From Paracoccus haematequi (lineage in GTDB: Bacteria; Pseudomonadota; Alphaproteobacteria; Rhodobacterales; Rhodobacteraceae), in contig CAMCVS010000009.1 in assembly GCA_945881965.1 (NCBI GenBank), forward strand, positions 1-64,000: a DNA stretch of 64,000 nucleotides. Direction: 5' to 3'. The notes below the pieces were generated by a model. That model saw only the letters and a program-made list of their open reading frames with translations, ran no database searches and was not told the origin of the DNA. The position numbers were made by a program, and so were the translations under genes. The number at the start of each line of letters is the position of its first letter. Position 1 is the first letter of the stretch. This document shows positions 26,086 through 34,331 of the stretch, one piece after another.

Positions 26086-26421
26086 ATGCTGATTTACAAG
26101 ATATTCCGTGGCCCTGAACTGGCCGAACTGGCCGCACGGGGCGAAACGCTGGGCGCGCCGGTCGATATGGCGGACGGCTACGTGCATTTTTCCACCGCCG
26201 CGCAGGCGGGCGAAACGGCAGCCAAGTATTTCGCGGGCTTGGATGGGCTGTGGTTGCTGGCCTGTGATGTCGATACAATGGCAGAGGTGAAGTGGGAGCC
26301 CTCACGCGGCGGCGCGCTGTTTCCGCATCTGTTCCGTGCGCTGCGGGTTGCCGATGTGGTCTGGGCGCGCCCCCTGCCTTGGGACGGCACCCGGCATGTT
26401 TTCCCGGCAGAGATGGCATGA
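26086..26421 (+). CDS. DUF952 family protein
   Basis: A 111-residue soluble protein recognisable as DUF952 by [14 protein letters not shown] at the start and [20 protein letters not shown]; the family has no established reaction. The stop overlaps the pyrD start by four bases (ATGA at 26418-26421), so it is translationally coupled to pyrimidine synthesis. The frame is open upstream into the palindrome region, but only the ATG at 26086 begins at the family start. Confidence 0.85.
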   Translation: MLIYKIFRGPELAELAARGETLGAPVDMADGYVHFSTAAQAGETAAKYFAGLDGLWLLACDVDTMAEVKWEPSRGGALFPHLFRALRVADVVWARPLPWDGTRHVFPAEMA

Positions 26422-27476
26422 GTTTGATCGAACGCGCGGGCCTCGCGCTGGCGCATCGGCTGGACCCGGAAACCGCGCATGGGCTGTCCTTGCGCGCGCT
26501 TCGGCTGGGTCTGGTGCCGTTGGCGGGGGTGGTCACCTCGCCGCGCCTGCGGGTGACGCTGGCGGGCATCGACCTGCCCAACCCGCTGGGACTTGCGGCG
26601 GGGTTCGACAAGAACGCGGTGGCGCTGCGGCCCTTGGCGCGCGCCGGGTTCGGGTTCATCGAGGTGGGGGCGACAACGCCCCGCCCGCAACCCGGCAACC
26701 CGCGCCCGCGCCTGTTCCGCCTGTCTGACGATGCCGCCGCCATCAACCGCTTCGGGTTCAACAATGACGGGATGGAGGCGATGGCGGCGCGGCTGGCGCA
26801 GCGCCCGCGCGGCATGGTGATCGGCCTGAACCTGGGCGCGAACAAGGACAGTGTTGACCGCGCCGAGGATTTCGCCCGTGTGCTGGCGCGCTGTGGCCCG
26901 ACAGTGGATTTCGCCACCGTCAACGTATCTTCGCCCAACACCGAACGGCTGCGCGATCTGCAAGGCGCGGGTGCGCTGGCCGCGCTCTTGGCGGGTGTGA
27001 TGGAGGCGCGCGACTGGCTGGCCCGCCCGATCCCGGTGTTCCTGAAAATCGCGCCCGACCTGACCGCCGACGCATTGGCCGATGTCGCCGAAGTGGCCGT
27101 CATGGCGCGCGTCGATGGCATCATCGCCACCAACACCACGCTGGCCCGCGACGGATTGAAAAGCCCGCAGGCCGATGAAAAGGGCGGACTATCAGGCGCG
27201 CCGCTGTTCGAACGATCCACCCGCGTTCTGGCGCAGCTCTCTGCGCTGACCGCAGGGCAGATGCCGCTGATCGGGGTGGGCGGTGTGGCCAGTGCCGAAC
27301 AGGCGTTCCAGAAAATCCGCGCGGGCGCAACGGCGGTCCAGCTTTACACCGCGCTGGTTTATCGCGGCCTGTCGCTGATCCCGCAGATGGCGCGGGATCT
27401 GGACGCGATCCTGGCGCGGCACGGGTTCGCAAACGTCGCCGAGGCCGTGGGCACGGGCCGCGCCGATTGGCTTTGA
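26418..27476 (+). CDS. pyrD: dihydroorotate dehydrogenase (quinone), class 2
   Basis: PyrD oxidises dihydroorotate to orotate with FMN and passes electrons to membrane quinones. The 352 residues contain the N-terminal amphipathic helical region ([20 protein letters not shown]) of class 2 enzymes, [35 protein letters not shown] with the catalytic serine, and [10 protein letters not shown] and [12 protein letters not shown] around FMN. It is coupled to DUF952 and directly abuts the convergent rhomboid-like gene (shared TGATCA). Confidence 0.96.
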   Translation: MSLIERAGLALAHRLDPETAHGLSLRALRLGLVPLAGVVTSPRLRVTLAGIDLPNPLGLAAGFDKNAVALRPLARAGFGFIEVGATTPRPQPGNPRPRLFRLSDDAAAINRFGFNNDGMEAMAARLAQRPRGMVIGLNLGANKDSVDRAEDFARVLARCGPTVDFATVNVSSPNTERLRDLQGAGALAALLAGVMEARDWLARPIPVFLKIAPDLTADALADVAEVAVMARVDGIIATNTTLARDGLKSPQADEKGGLSGAPLFERSTRVLAQLSALTAGQMPLIGVGGVASAEQAFQKIRAGATAVQLYTALVYRGLSLIPQMARDLDAILARHGFANVAEAVGTGRADWL

Positions 27477-28160
27477 TCAACGGCGGATGCGGTCCAGCAC
27501 CCGCGCCCAGCCCCCCGGCACCAACAGAAACGTCAACAGGAACCCGGTCACAAACCCGGTGATTTCCGCCAGCCACATGCCATCGGTGCCGAACAACAGC
27601 CCGAACAGCAGTTGCAACCCCAACAGAATCCCGATCAGCGAAAACGCCGCCGCCTCGCGCCCGCTTCCCGTAAGCCGCACCCACAGCAGGAATGTGAAGC
27701 CGCCGATCAGGCCATAAACGCCGGGAAACGCCCCCATCAGCCAGGGCTGCGCCACCATCACCGCGCCATGCGCCAGCGCCCCCGCAATCGACGCCACAAA
27801 GAACAATACCAGCACCGCCACGGGGCGCAGGATTTCGCCTACGAACTTGCCCAGCGCCAACAGCATCACGCCTGCAAACAGCGCCGTGGTGAACGCGCCA
27901 TGCACGAAGGGATAGGTGACAAAGCGCAGCAGATGTTCCGGCGGGAACCGCCCGTTGCCCAGCATCCAGCGGAACACATCGGCCGAAAACGCATAATCCC
28001 TGATCGCCGCCAGCCGCCAGCCCACCGCGTCCGCCCCGCCAATCAACCCGCGCGCGCCCAGCGTAAAGGCGATCTCGGGCAGGAACACCGCCAGGAACAG
28101 CAGCGCCACCACGGCGGGGATCGGGTTGACGGGGCTTTCCTCATGCGGATGCGGGGCCAT
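27477..28160 (-). CDS. rhomboid-family membrane protein lacking catalytic residues
   Basis: A 227-residue protein with six or more hydrophobic helices in rhomboid arrangement. The catalytic pair is missing: where active rhomboids have GxSG the sequence reads GAFPGVYGLIG, and where the histidine is expected it reads AEITGFVTGF. The HxxxN pattern in helix 2 is also lost (FVHGAFTTALFAG). It is thus probably a pseudoprotease that binds membrane proteins without cutting them. I choose the ATG at 28160 because AAGGAG lies seven bases upstream; ATG 28190 is in frame but lacks this. It is divergent from trpS and abuts pyrD. Confidence 0.85.
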   Translation of the reverse strand: MAPHPHEESPVNPIPAVVALLFLAVFLPEIAFTLGARGLIGGADAVGWRLAAIRDYAFSADVFRWMLGNGRFPPEHLLRFVTYPFVHGAFTTALFAGVMLLALGKFVGEILRPVAVLVLFFVASIAGALAHGAVMVAQPWLMGAFPGVYGLIGGFTFLLWVRLTGSGREAAAFSLIGILLGLQLLFGLLFGTDGMWLAEITGFVTGFLLTFLLVPGGWARVLDRIRR

Positions 28161-28234
28161 GGTGGTCTCCTTGACGGGGTGTGGTGCCATGGGTAAGCGC
28201 TGAGAGCAGCATTATCCAGACGGAGATCACGATC

Positions 28235-29299
28235 ATGACGGAACCCGTCGCCGCAACCCCCGCCGCGACCCCCGCCGCGTCACCGGCCGCGTCACCGTTC
28301 AAGACGCGGGTTTTCTCGGGCATCCAGCCGTCGGGCGGGCTGACGCTGGGCAATTACCTGGGCGCAATCAAGCGTTTTGTGCAGATGCAGGACAGCGGGA
28401 TCGAGACGCTGTATTGCATGGTCGATCTGCATGCGATCACCGTCTGGCAAGACCCCGACAAGCTGCGCCACAACACCCGCGAACTGGCGGCGGGGTTCAT
28501 GGCGGCGGGGCTGACGCCTGCGAAATCCATCCTGTTCAATCAGTCCCAGGTGCCCGAACACGCGCAACTTGGCTGGGTATTCAACTGCGTGGCGCGCATG
28601 GGCTGGATGGGGCGGATGACGCAATGGAAAGACAAGGCGGGCAAGAATGCCGAACAGGCCAGCCTGGGCCTGTTCGCCTATCCCGCGCTGATGGCCGCCG
28701 ATATCCTTGTCTATCACGCGACCCATGTGCCGGTGGGCGAGGATCAGAAACAGCATCTGGAACTGGCGCGCGATATTGCCGCGAAATTCAACCATGATTA
28801 CGGCGTCAATTTCTTTCCGCTGACCGAACCGGTGATCGAGGGTGCGGCGACCCGCGTGATGTCCTTGCGCGATGGCACGAAAAAGATGTCGAAATCCGAT
28901 CCTTCGGATATGGCGCGGATCAACATGACCGACGACGCCGACGCGATTGCGAAAAAGATCCGCAAGGCCAAGACGGATGCGGACGCGCTGCCGTCTGATC
29001 CCAAGGGGCTGGAGGACCGTCCCGAGGCGCGCAATCTGGTGGCGATCTATGCCGCCTTGGCCGGGACCAGCATCGCGGCGGTGCTGAGCGAACACGCGGG
29101 CCAACCGTTTTCGGCGTTCAAGCCGCGGCTGATTGATCTGGCGGTTGCAGAGCTTGCGCCGATTTCCAGCGAAATGGCCCGGTTGATGGCCGACCCGGCC
29201 GAGATTGACCGCATGCTGGGCCAAGGCGCGCAGACCGCCCGCGCCATTGCCGCGCCGATTCTGGACCGGACCTATGACATCGTGGGCATGATCCGTTGA
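28235..29299 (+). CDS. trpS: tryptophanyl-tRNA synthetase
   Basis: TrpRS charges tRNA-Trp in the cytoplasm. The 354 residues show the class I signature region ([17 protein letters not shown]), the tryptophan pocket (DLHAITV) and the KMSKS loop ([10 protein letters not shown]). The start at 28235 follows GGAG by about nine bases. An unusual feature is a 20-residue Ala/Pro/Thr/Ser-rich N-terminal extension made of short near-repeats ([14 protein letters not shown]) before the conserved KTRVFSG. It is divergent from the rhomboid-like gene by 74 bases and followed by a dispersed hairpin repeat. Confidence 0.96.
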   Translation: MTEPVAATPAATPAASPAASPFKTRVFSGIQPSGGLTLGNYLGAIKRFVQMQDSGIETLYCMVDLHAITVWQDPDKLRHNTRELAAGFMAAGLTPAKSILFNQSQVPEHAQLGWVFNCVARMGWMGRMTQWKDKAGKNAEQASLGLFAYPALMAADILVYHATHVPVGEDQKQHLELARDIAAKFNHDYGVNFFPLTEPVIEGAATRVMSLRDGTKKMSKSDPSDMARINMTDDADAIAKKIRKAKTDADALPSDPKGLEDRPEARNLVAIYAALAGTSIAAVLSEHAGQPFSAFKPRLIDLAVAELAPISSEMARLMADPAEIDRMLGQGAQTARAIAAPILDRTYDIVGMIR

Positions 29300-29302
29300 T
29301 AT

Positions 29303-29400
29303 AGCGGAGCGGCTGCGCCGCGCATGATGTCTCGCAACCGGCTGACGCCGGATTGCTCGGGGTGCCTCCGGCGGGGATAGTTTTGAACCAGAGAAGACGG
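29303..29400 (+). repeat. dispersed intergenic hairpin repeat, copy A
   Basis: About 98 bases directly after the trpS stop. Two blocks are shared with copy B (61375-61471, minus): the first 21 bases beginning AGCGGAGCGGCTGCG, and 23 bases containing GGGGTGCCTCCGGCGGGGAT. The tail GAACCAGAGAAGA is also shared. Between the blocks each copy has its own hairpin, here CCGGC/GCCGG. Confidence 0.75.
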
Positions 29401-29535
29401 GCGCGGGTTTTGGCCTCTTTGGTGCGGGGCTTTTTGGCAGAAACCGCCCTCTGCGCCCGCGCACAGATTGCGCGCGGTCGTGGGCGTTTCGCGGTTTGAT
29501 CAGCGGCGCTATCCTGCGGCAAAAGGAGAACACCG

Positions 29536-30042
29536 ATGCCCTTCACCGCACCCTTCACCGCGCCTGCCGATCTGCGGATCGGCCATGTTCATCTGCGGGT
29601 TGCCGATCTGGACCGCGCCATTGCGTTCTATCGCGATGTCATGGGGTTGCAGGTCATGCAACGCTATGGCGCGCAGGCGGCGTTCCTGTCGGCGGGCGGG
29701 TATCACCACCATATCGGGCTGAACACCTGGGACAGTTTGGGCGCACCGCCTGCGCCGCAGAACCGTCCGGGGCTGTATCACGTCGCGTTCCTGTATCCCG
29801 ACCGGGCGGCGCTGGCGCGCGCGTTTGCGCAGGTCGTGGCAGCGGGCGTGGCCATTCAGGGCGCGGCGGATCACGGGGTGTCCGAGGCAGTGTATTTCGC
29901 GGACCCCGATGGCAATGGCATCGAAATCTACTGGGATCGCGCGCCGCAGGACTGGCCGCGCGATGCGCATGGCATGATTGCGATGAAAAATGCAGCACTC
30001 GATCTGGCGGCGCTGCTGTCCGAGGCGCAATTGGGCAATTAA
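29536..30042 (+). CDS. VOC family protein (glyoxalase/extradiol dioxygenase fold)
   Basis: A 168-residue vicinal-oxygen-chelate protein. The N-terminal module has GHVHLRVADLDRAIAFYRD, the second module GLYHVAFLYPDRAALARAF and the metal-ligand glutamate in FADPDGNGIEIYWDR; the histidine-rich GGYHHHIGLNTW stretch follows the CatE-like pattern. Such proteins may be dioxygenases, glyoxalases or resistance proteins. AAAAGGAGAA precedes the ATG. It stands alone between a repeat-containing gap and the candidate sRNA. Confidence 0.85.
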   Translation: MPFTAPFTAPADLRIGHVHLRVADLDRAIAFYRDVMGLQVMQRYGAQAAFLSAGGYHHHIGLNTWDSLGAPPAPQNRPGLYHVAFLYPDRAALARAFAQVVAAGVAIQGAADHGVSEAVYFADPDGNGIEIYWDRAPQDWPRDAHGMIAMKNAALDLAALLSEAQLGN

Positions 30043-30149
30043 TCAGTGTTAACGGCGCGGTTGTCACCAAACCGTTGCCGACTCGGTCTACAAAAAGCGT
30101 AATAGGTGTACAGGGTAACGCCGATGTATGGCCTGATTTGGTATCGAGT

Positions 30150-30258
30150 TTGCAGCTAGGCTGCATCGTGATTTTCAAATTTGCTTTTCATATATGTCGT
30201 TTTGCACCTCTGGTGCTCATGCAGCCCCCGGTCTGGTCCCCCGGCCGGGGGCTTTTTA
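30150..30258 (+). ncRNA. candidate small RNA with three hairpins
   Basis: The gap 30043-30356 has no gene and is visibly less GC-rich than its surroundings. Its second half contains three consecutive perfect stems: TGCAGC/GCTGCA (30151-30165), GCACC/GGTGC (30204-30216), and a strong terminator stem AGCCCCCGG/CCGGGGGCT (30223-30253) running into five T. This layout is typical of a bacterial sRNA of 100-150 nucleotides. I could not identify a convincing promoter (TTGCCG-N19-TAATAG further upstream is weak), so the 5' end is uncertain. An extended 3' end of the VOC mRNA is the alternative. Confidence 0.45.
30223..30257 (+). terminator. strong Rho-independent terminator
   Basis: The 9-bp stem AGCCCCCGG/CCGGGGGCT with a 13-base loop is followed by TTTTT. 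It ends either the VOC transcript or the candidate sRNA. Confidence 0.85.
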
Positions 30259-30356
30259 TGGGCAATGTTTCCGGGGTTGGTTGCACCAAAACGCAGGCGC
30301 GTTAGACTTGGGTGCACTGGTCCTGCGCCATGTCTGACCCGCAACGGAGGCAACCG

Positions 30357-31625
30357 ATGAAATTTGCGGTGCGGCGTGATCATCTGGCCCGTGCGCTGGA
30401 TGACTGGCAGGCGCGCGGATTATTGGCGTCCGATGTGGCCGACCGCTTGCGCGCAGATCTGGGTTCCGCAAATTCGGGTTCCGCAGAATTGGCGGCAGCG
30501 TCCGAGACGAATTTCGCGCGCTTTGCGTTGATGGCGGGCGCAGTGTGCCTTGGACTGGGCGCGATCAGTTTCGTCGCCGCCAACTGGGATGTCATGGCGC
30601 GCGGGGTGCGGCTGATCCTTGTGCTGGGGGTGCTGTGGTTGGCATGGGGGGGCGCGGGGCTGGCGGCGTGGCGCGGCTGGTCCACCCGGTTCGAGGCGCT
30701 GGCAATGCTGGCCACCTTGCTGTTCGGCGCGGCGATGGCGCTGGTCAGCCAGATTTTCCAGATTCAGGGCGAGATTGACGCCCTGTTGTTCCTGTGGGCG
30801 GCAGGGGCCTTGACAGGGGCGCTGCTGGCGCGCGCGCGGGGCGCGCTGGCGGTGGCGGTGCTGCTGATCGCGGCCTGGGACATCAGCGGCTTTGATCGCG
30901 GCGGGTTGGACGCGCAGGATGCGCTGGTGCTGGGCGGGCTGGCGGTGGCCGCCTGTGGGGCCTGGGCGTGGCGCGCGGGGTTTGCCGGACGGCTGGTGTT
31001 GGTGGGGCTGTTCGTCTGGGCCATCGGGGTGCTGTTGCGGCTGGACGTGTCGCCTGCGGCGGTGGTGCTGGGGATGACGCTGCTGCCCGGCGCGGGTGCG
31101 GTTCTGCTGTGGTCATGGGCCGGGCCGCGCCATCTGCACGGGGTTGAAGCGGAGGCCTTGGGCGAGGCGCTTGCGGTGCTGTGGATCGGGCTTCTGGCGC
31201 TGTTCCTGTTGGCGGCGGAATGGGATTACGGGCTGGGGGAGGCCCGCGGCCTGTTGCCAGCCGCGTTGCCGGGGATGGCGCTGGCGACCGTCGCGCTGTG
31301 GTTGGGGCGGGATGGTCCGGTGCGGTATGATCTTTGGGTGGCGCTGGTGGTTGTGGTGCTGACGGGGCTTGTCACGGCGCTGCCCGCAGGGCCATGGCCG
31401 CGCGCGGCGCTGATCCTTGCGGTGCCGGTCTGGGCGGTGCGGATGGGCGGGCGGCATGGGCTGACGGGGCTGCGACGGCTGGGCATGCTGGGCTTCGGCG
31501 CGGCGCTGCTGATGATCTATCTGCAAACGGTGGGCTCGCTGTTGGGCACCGCCGGGTTCTATGCCGGGGCGGGAGCGCTGTTGATCGCCGCCGCCTGGGG
31601 CTGGCGGCGCTGGGGGCGCGGATGA
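30357..31625 (+). CDS. DUF2157 multi-spanning membrane protein
   Basis: A 422-residue protein. The first 45 residues are soluble and helical (LARALDDWQARGLLASDVAD), typical of DUF2157, followed by ten or more hydrophobic helices beginning FALMAGAVCLGLGAISFVAANW. GGAGG seven bases upstream marks the start at 30357. Its stop overlaps the start of the GDYXXLXY-type gene by four bases; the two families are usual partners. Function is unknown. Confidence 0.85.
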   Translation: MKFAVRRDHLARALDDWQARGLLASDVADRLRADLGSANSGSAELAAASETNFARFALMAGAVCLGLGAISFVAANWDVMARGVRLILVLGVLWLAWGGAGLAAWRGWSTRFEALAMLATLLFGAAMALVSQIFQIQGEIDALLFLWAAGALTGALLARARGALAVAVLLIAAWDISGFDRGGLDAQDALVLGGLAVAACGAWAWRAGFAGRLVLVGLFVWAIGVLLRLDVSPAAVVLGMTLLPGAGAVLLWSWAGPRHLHGVEAEALGEALAVLWIGLLALFLLAAEWDYGLGEARGLLPAALPGMALATVALWLGRDGPVRYDLWVALVVVVLTGLVTALPAGPWPRAALILAVPVWAVRMGGRHGLTGLRRLGMLGFGAALLMIYLQTVGSLLGTAGFYAGAGALLIAAAWGWRRWGRG

Positions 31626-32155
31626 TGCGGGTCGCGCTGATCCTGCTGGTGGCGCTGCTGCACAGCGCGGTGGTCCTGTGGGGCGTGCTGGATCACGCGC
31701 GGCTGATCCGGTCGGGCACCGAAGTGGTGCTGAAGGCCACGGCCGTCGATCCGCGCGACCTGCTGCGCGGGCATTACGCCACGCTGCGGCTGGCGATATC
31801 AGAGGTGCCGCGCGGGTTGCCGGGAATGTTGCCGGGGGCGCTTCCCTTGGCCGGTTCCCCGATCTGGGTCATTCTGGCACCGGGCGCGGATGGCGTCTGG
31901 CAGGCGACCGGCATCGCGGCGGCGGACCCGGACGGCGTAGCAATCCGGGGCCAGTTGCTGAGCGAATACGGTGACACCCTGAGCATCGAATTCGACATCG
32001 CGCGCTATTACGCGCCCCGCGACCGCGCGCTGGTGCTGGAGGACGCGATGCGCCGGGACAGCGTCGCGGTCATTCTGGCGCTGGGCCCCGACGGGCAGGC
32101 GGCCTTGCGCGGCGTGGTGATCGACGGGGTCCGGCACATGGAAACGCTGTTTTAG
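31622..32155 (+). CDS. GDYXXLXY-type membrane-anchored protein
   Basis: A 177-residue protein with one N-terminal hydrophobic anchor (MMRVALILLVALLHSAVVLWGV) and a periplasmic beta-rich domain. The family name motif after DPRDLLRG is altered: HYATLRL replaces GDYxxLxY, so the Asp and the last Tyr are lost. PDGVAIRGQLLSEYGDTLSIEFDIARYYAP matches the family's second conserved block. It is coupled to the DUF2157 gene by an ATGA overlap. Function is unknown. Confidence 0.75.
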   Translation: MMRVALILLVALLHSAVVLWGVLDHARLIRSGTEVVLKATAVDPRDLLRGHYATLRLAISEVPRGLPGMLPGALPLAGSPIWVILAPGADGVWQATGIAAADPDGVAIRGQLLSEYGDTLSIEFDIARYYAPRDRALVLEDAMRRDSVAVILALGPDGQAALRGVVIDGVRHMETLF

Positions 32156-32166
32156 GCCCACCCGCT

Positions 32167-32195
32167 TTGACACGGCCACCGGGCGCTGCCACAGT
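32167..32195 (+). promoter_or_regulatory. sigma-70-like promoter of ilvE
   Basis: TTGACA (32167-32172), a 17-base spacer and CACAGT (32190-32195) lie about 20 bases before the ilvE start. Confidence 0.45.
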
Positions 32196-32215
32196 TGCCG
32201 CAAAGGGAGACTGAC

Positions 32216-33076
32216 ATGGCAACCGGCACCACGATCCGCACCTATTTCAACGGCAGATGGCACGACGGCGACATTCCCGTGATGCGCGCGGCAGATCATG
32301 GCGCGTGGCTGGGGTCGACGGTGTTCGACGGCGCGCGGTTTGCCTATGGCCTGACGCCGGACCTTGACCGCCATTGCGCGCGGGTGAACGCGTCGGCCCG
32401 CGCGCTGATGCTGACGCCCACGGTGGACGCGGACGAGATGGTCGAGATCATCCAGGCCGGATTGAAAGGCTATGGCGCCGACACCGCCGTCTATATCCGC
32501 CCGATGTATTGGGGCATCAACGGCGACACCTCGGCCATCGTGCCTTCGCCGGACGAAACCGGGTTCTGCATCTGCCTCGAGGCGATCCCGATGCCGCCGG
32601 AAGGCGCGACGACCACGCTGACCCGGACGCGGTTCCGCCGCCCGGTGCTGGAAGATGCGGTGGTCAATGCCAAGGCGGGGTGCCTTTATCCCAACAACGC
32701 CCGCATGTTGGCCGAGGCAAAGGCCAAGGGCTTCGGCAATGCGCTGGTGGCCGATGCGCTGGGCAATGTGGCGGAAAGCGCTACTGCAAATGTGTTCATC
32801 GTCAAGGATGGCGTGGCGATGACGCCGGTGCCGAATGGCACCTTCCTTGCGGGCATCACGCGGGCGCGCCATATCGCCAATCTGCGCGCCGCCGGCGTCG
32901 CGGTGGTCGAAACCGTGCTGACCTTTGACGATGTCGCCGCCGCAGACGAGGTGTTCCTGACCGGCAACATGGCCAAGATCACGCCGGTGGTGGCCTTTGA
33001 CGATGTGACCTATCAATCCGGCCCGGTGGCGCGGCAGGCGCGTGCGCTGTATTGGGACTGGGCGGCCAGCGCCTGA
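32216..33076 (+). CDS. ilvE: branched-chain amino acid aminotransferase (class IV)
   Basis: A 286-residue class IV PLP aminotransferase that would interconvert Val, Leu and Ile with their keto acids. The PLP lysine is in DAVVNAKAGCLYPNN; the strand and phosphate-binding motifs ESATANVFIVKDG, FLAGITRARH and EVFLTGNMAKITPV are present. GGGAGA five bases before the ATG supports the start. Class IV also includes D-amino-acid transaminase and aminodeoxychorismate lyase; the length and MYWGING region favour IlvE, with moderate certainty. Confidence 0.85.
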   Translation: MATGTTIRTYFNGRWHDGDIPVMRAADHGAWLGSTVFDGARFAYGLTPDLDRHCARVNASARALMLTPTVDADEMVEIIQAGLKGYGADTAVYIRPMYWGINGDTSAIVPSPDETGFCICLEAIPMPPEGATTTLTRTRFRRPVLEDAVVNAKAGCLYPNNARMLAEAKAKGFGNALVADALGNVAESATANVFIVKDGVAMTPVPNGTFLAGITRARHIANLRAAGVAVVETVLTFDDVAAADEVFLTGNMAKITPVVAFDDVTYQSGPVARQARALYWDWAASA

Positions 33077-33151
33077 TCCCTACCCGAAGCACACCACCCT
33101 TGCCGCTCGCCCGCGCCTGCGTCATGATCCGCCCGGACAAGGGGACCGACG

Positions 33152-33607
33152 ATGCGCAAGTTCATGGTGGTGCTGGACGACAGCCGCGAATGCCTGAACG
33201 CCATCCGCTTTGCCGCCATGCGCGCGGCGAAATCCGGTGGTGGCGTGGTCATCCTGTCGGTGATCCCGCCCGAGGATTTCAACCACTGGATCGGCGTGGG
33301 CGACATCATGCGCGAAGAGGCGCGCGCGCGGATACAGGCGCATTTCGACGTCTTCGCAAAATGGATGCGCGACAAGCAGGGCGTGGACCCGGAACTGGCG
33401 ATCCGCGAAGGGGAACCGGTGGCGCAGATCCTGGCCCATATCGCCGAGAACCCCGATATCGGCGTGCTGGTGTTGGGGGCGGCCACCGACAAGAATGGCC
33501 CCGGCCCTTTGGTCACCGCGATGTCGCGCGCGGCGGGCAGCTTGCCGGTGCCGCTGACCATCGTGCCCGGTGACATGTCCAAGGAACGGCTGGACGCGAT
33601 CACCTGA
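33152..33607 (+). CDS. universal stress protein (UspA family)
   Basis: A 151-residue single-domain Usp protein: MRKFMVVLDDSRECLNAIRFA at the start, VVILSVIPP, then IGVLVLGAATDKNGPGP, where the ATP-binding G-2x-G-9x-G pattern is only partly kept. AAGGGG lies before the ATG. It is followed 14 bases later by a DUF1801-like gene. Its stress role is inferred from the family. Confidence 0.88.
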   Translation: MRKFMVVLDDSRECLNAIRFAAMRAAKSGGGVVILSVIPPEDFNHWIGVGDIMREEARARIQAHFDVFAKWMRDKQGVDPELAIREGEPVAQILAHIAENPDIGVLVLGAATDKNGPGPLVTAMSRAAGSLPVPLTIVPGDMSKERLDAIT

Positions 33608-33621
33608 CACGGGGGCTGCGC

Positions 33622-34242
33622 ATGATCACCGACGTGGCAGAGTATTTCACCAGGGGATGTGGCCGCTGTGCGCGGTTCGGCACGCCCGATTGCGCGGCGC
33701 AGGTTTGGGCGGCGGGGCTGTCGGCGTTGCGCGCGATCTGCGTGGATGCCGGGCTGAGCGAAACGGTGAAATGGGGGCAGCCTTGCTATACCCACGCCGG
33801 GCGCAATATCGCGATCATCGGCGCATCGCGGGCCGATTTCCGCCTTGGTTTCTTCGATGCGGCCCTGTTGTCGGACCCTATGGGTATTCTGGAACGCCAA
33901 GGGCCGCATACGCGTCATCCCAATGTCATCCGCTTTGCCGATGATGCGGGGCCTGCGGCGCTGCTCGCGCCGATCGGCGCGATCCTGACCGAGGCGATGG
34001 GCCATGCCGCAGCCGGACGCCGCGCGCCGCGCGACACGAACGCGCCCGACCTGCCCGATGACCTGCGTGATGCGCTGGACGGCGACCCGGACTTGGCAGA
34101 AGCCTTTCAAAGCCTGACGCCGGGACGGCAGCGCAGCTATGTCATCGCGCTGTCAAGCGCCAAAGCCGCGGACACGCGCTTGCGCCGCATCGCCGGATTC
34201 CGCGACCGGATTATCGCGGGCAAGGGCGCGACCGAGCGTTAG
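33622..34242 (+). CDS. YdeI/OmdA-like DUF1801 family protein
   Basis: A 206-residue protein with the DUF1801 core (about 10-120: AICVDAGLSETVKWGQPCYTHAGRNIAIIG, FRLGFFDAALL) and a C-terminal YdeI-type helical domain ending LTPGRQRSYVIALSSAKAADTRLRRI. Relatives have been linked to bacteriocin protection and to iron- or envelope-related functions, but no reaction is known. It begins 14 bases after the stress-protein gene and is probably in the same transcript. Confidence 0.8.
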   Translation: MITDVAEYFTRGCGRCARFGTPDCAAQVWAAGLSALRAICVDAGLSETVKWGQPCYTHAGRNIAIIGASRADFRLGFFDAALLSDPMGILERQGPHTRHPNVIRFADDAGPAALLAPIGAILTEAMGHAAAGRRAPRDTNAPDLPDDLRDALDGDPDLAEAFQSLTPGRQRSYVIALSSAKAADTRLRRIAGFRDRIIAGKGATER

Positions 34243-34254
34243 GGCATCTCACAG

Positions 34255-34269
34255 TTAGAACCATTCCAA
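34255..34269. promoter_or_regulatory. Irr-box-like (ICE) site before nfuA
   Basis: TTAGAACCATTCCAA fits the alphaproteobacterial Irr box TTAGAA-N3-TTCTAA with one mismatch. It ends three bases before the -35 of the putative nfuA promoter, so binding there would affect transcription of an Fe-S assembly gene. Confidence 0.5.
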
Positions 34270-34272
34270 ACC

Positions 34273-34301
34273 TTGACCTTTAAGCATGGTGGGCGCATAT
34301 C
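34273..34301 (+). promoter_or_regulatory. promoter of nfuA-tsaB-rimI
   Basis: TTGACC (34273-34278), a 17-base spacer and CATATC (34296-34301) lie 30 bases before the nfuA start. Confidence 0.5.
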
Positions 34302-34331
34302 TGGTTCCTGACAGAAATGCTAGGACGCCCC

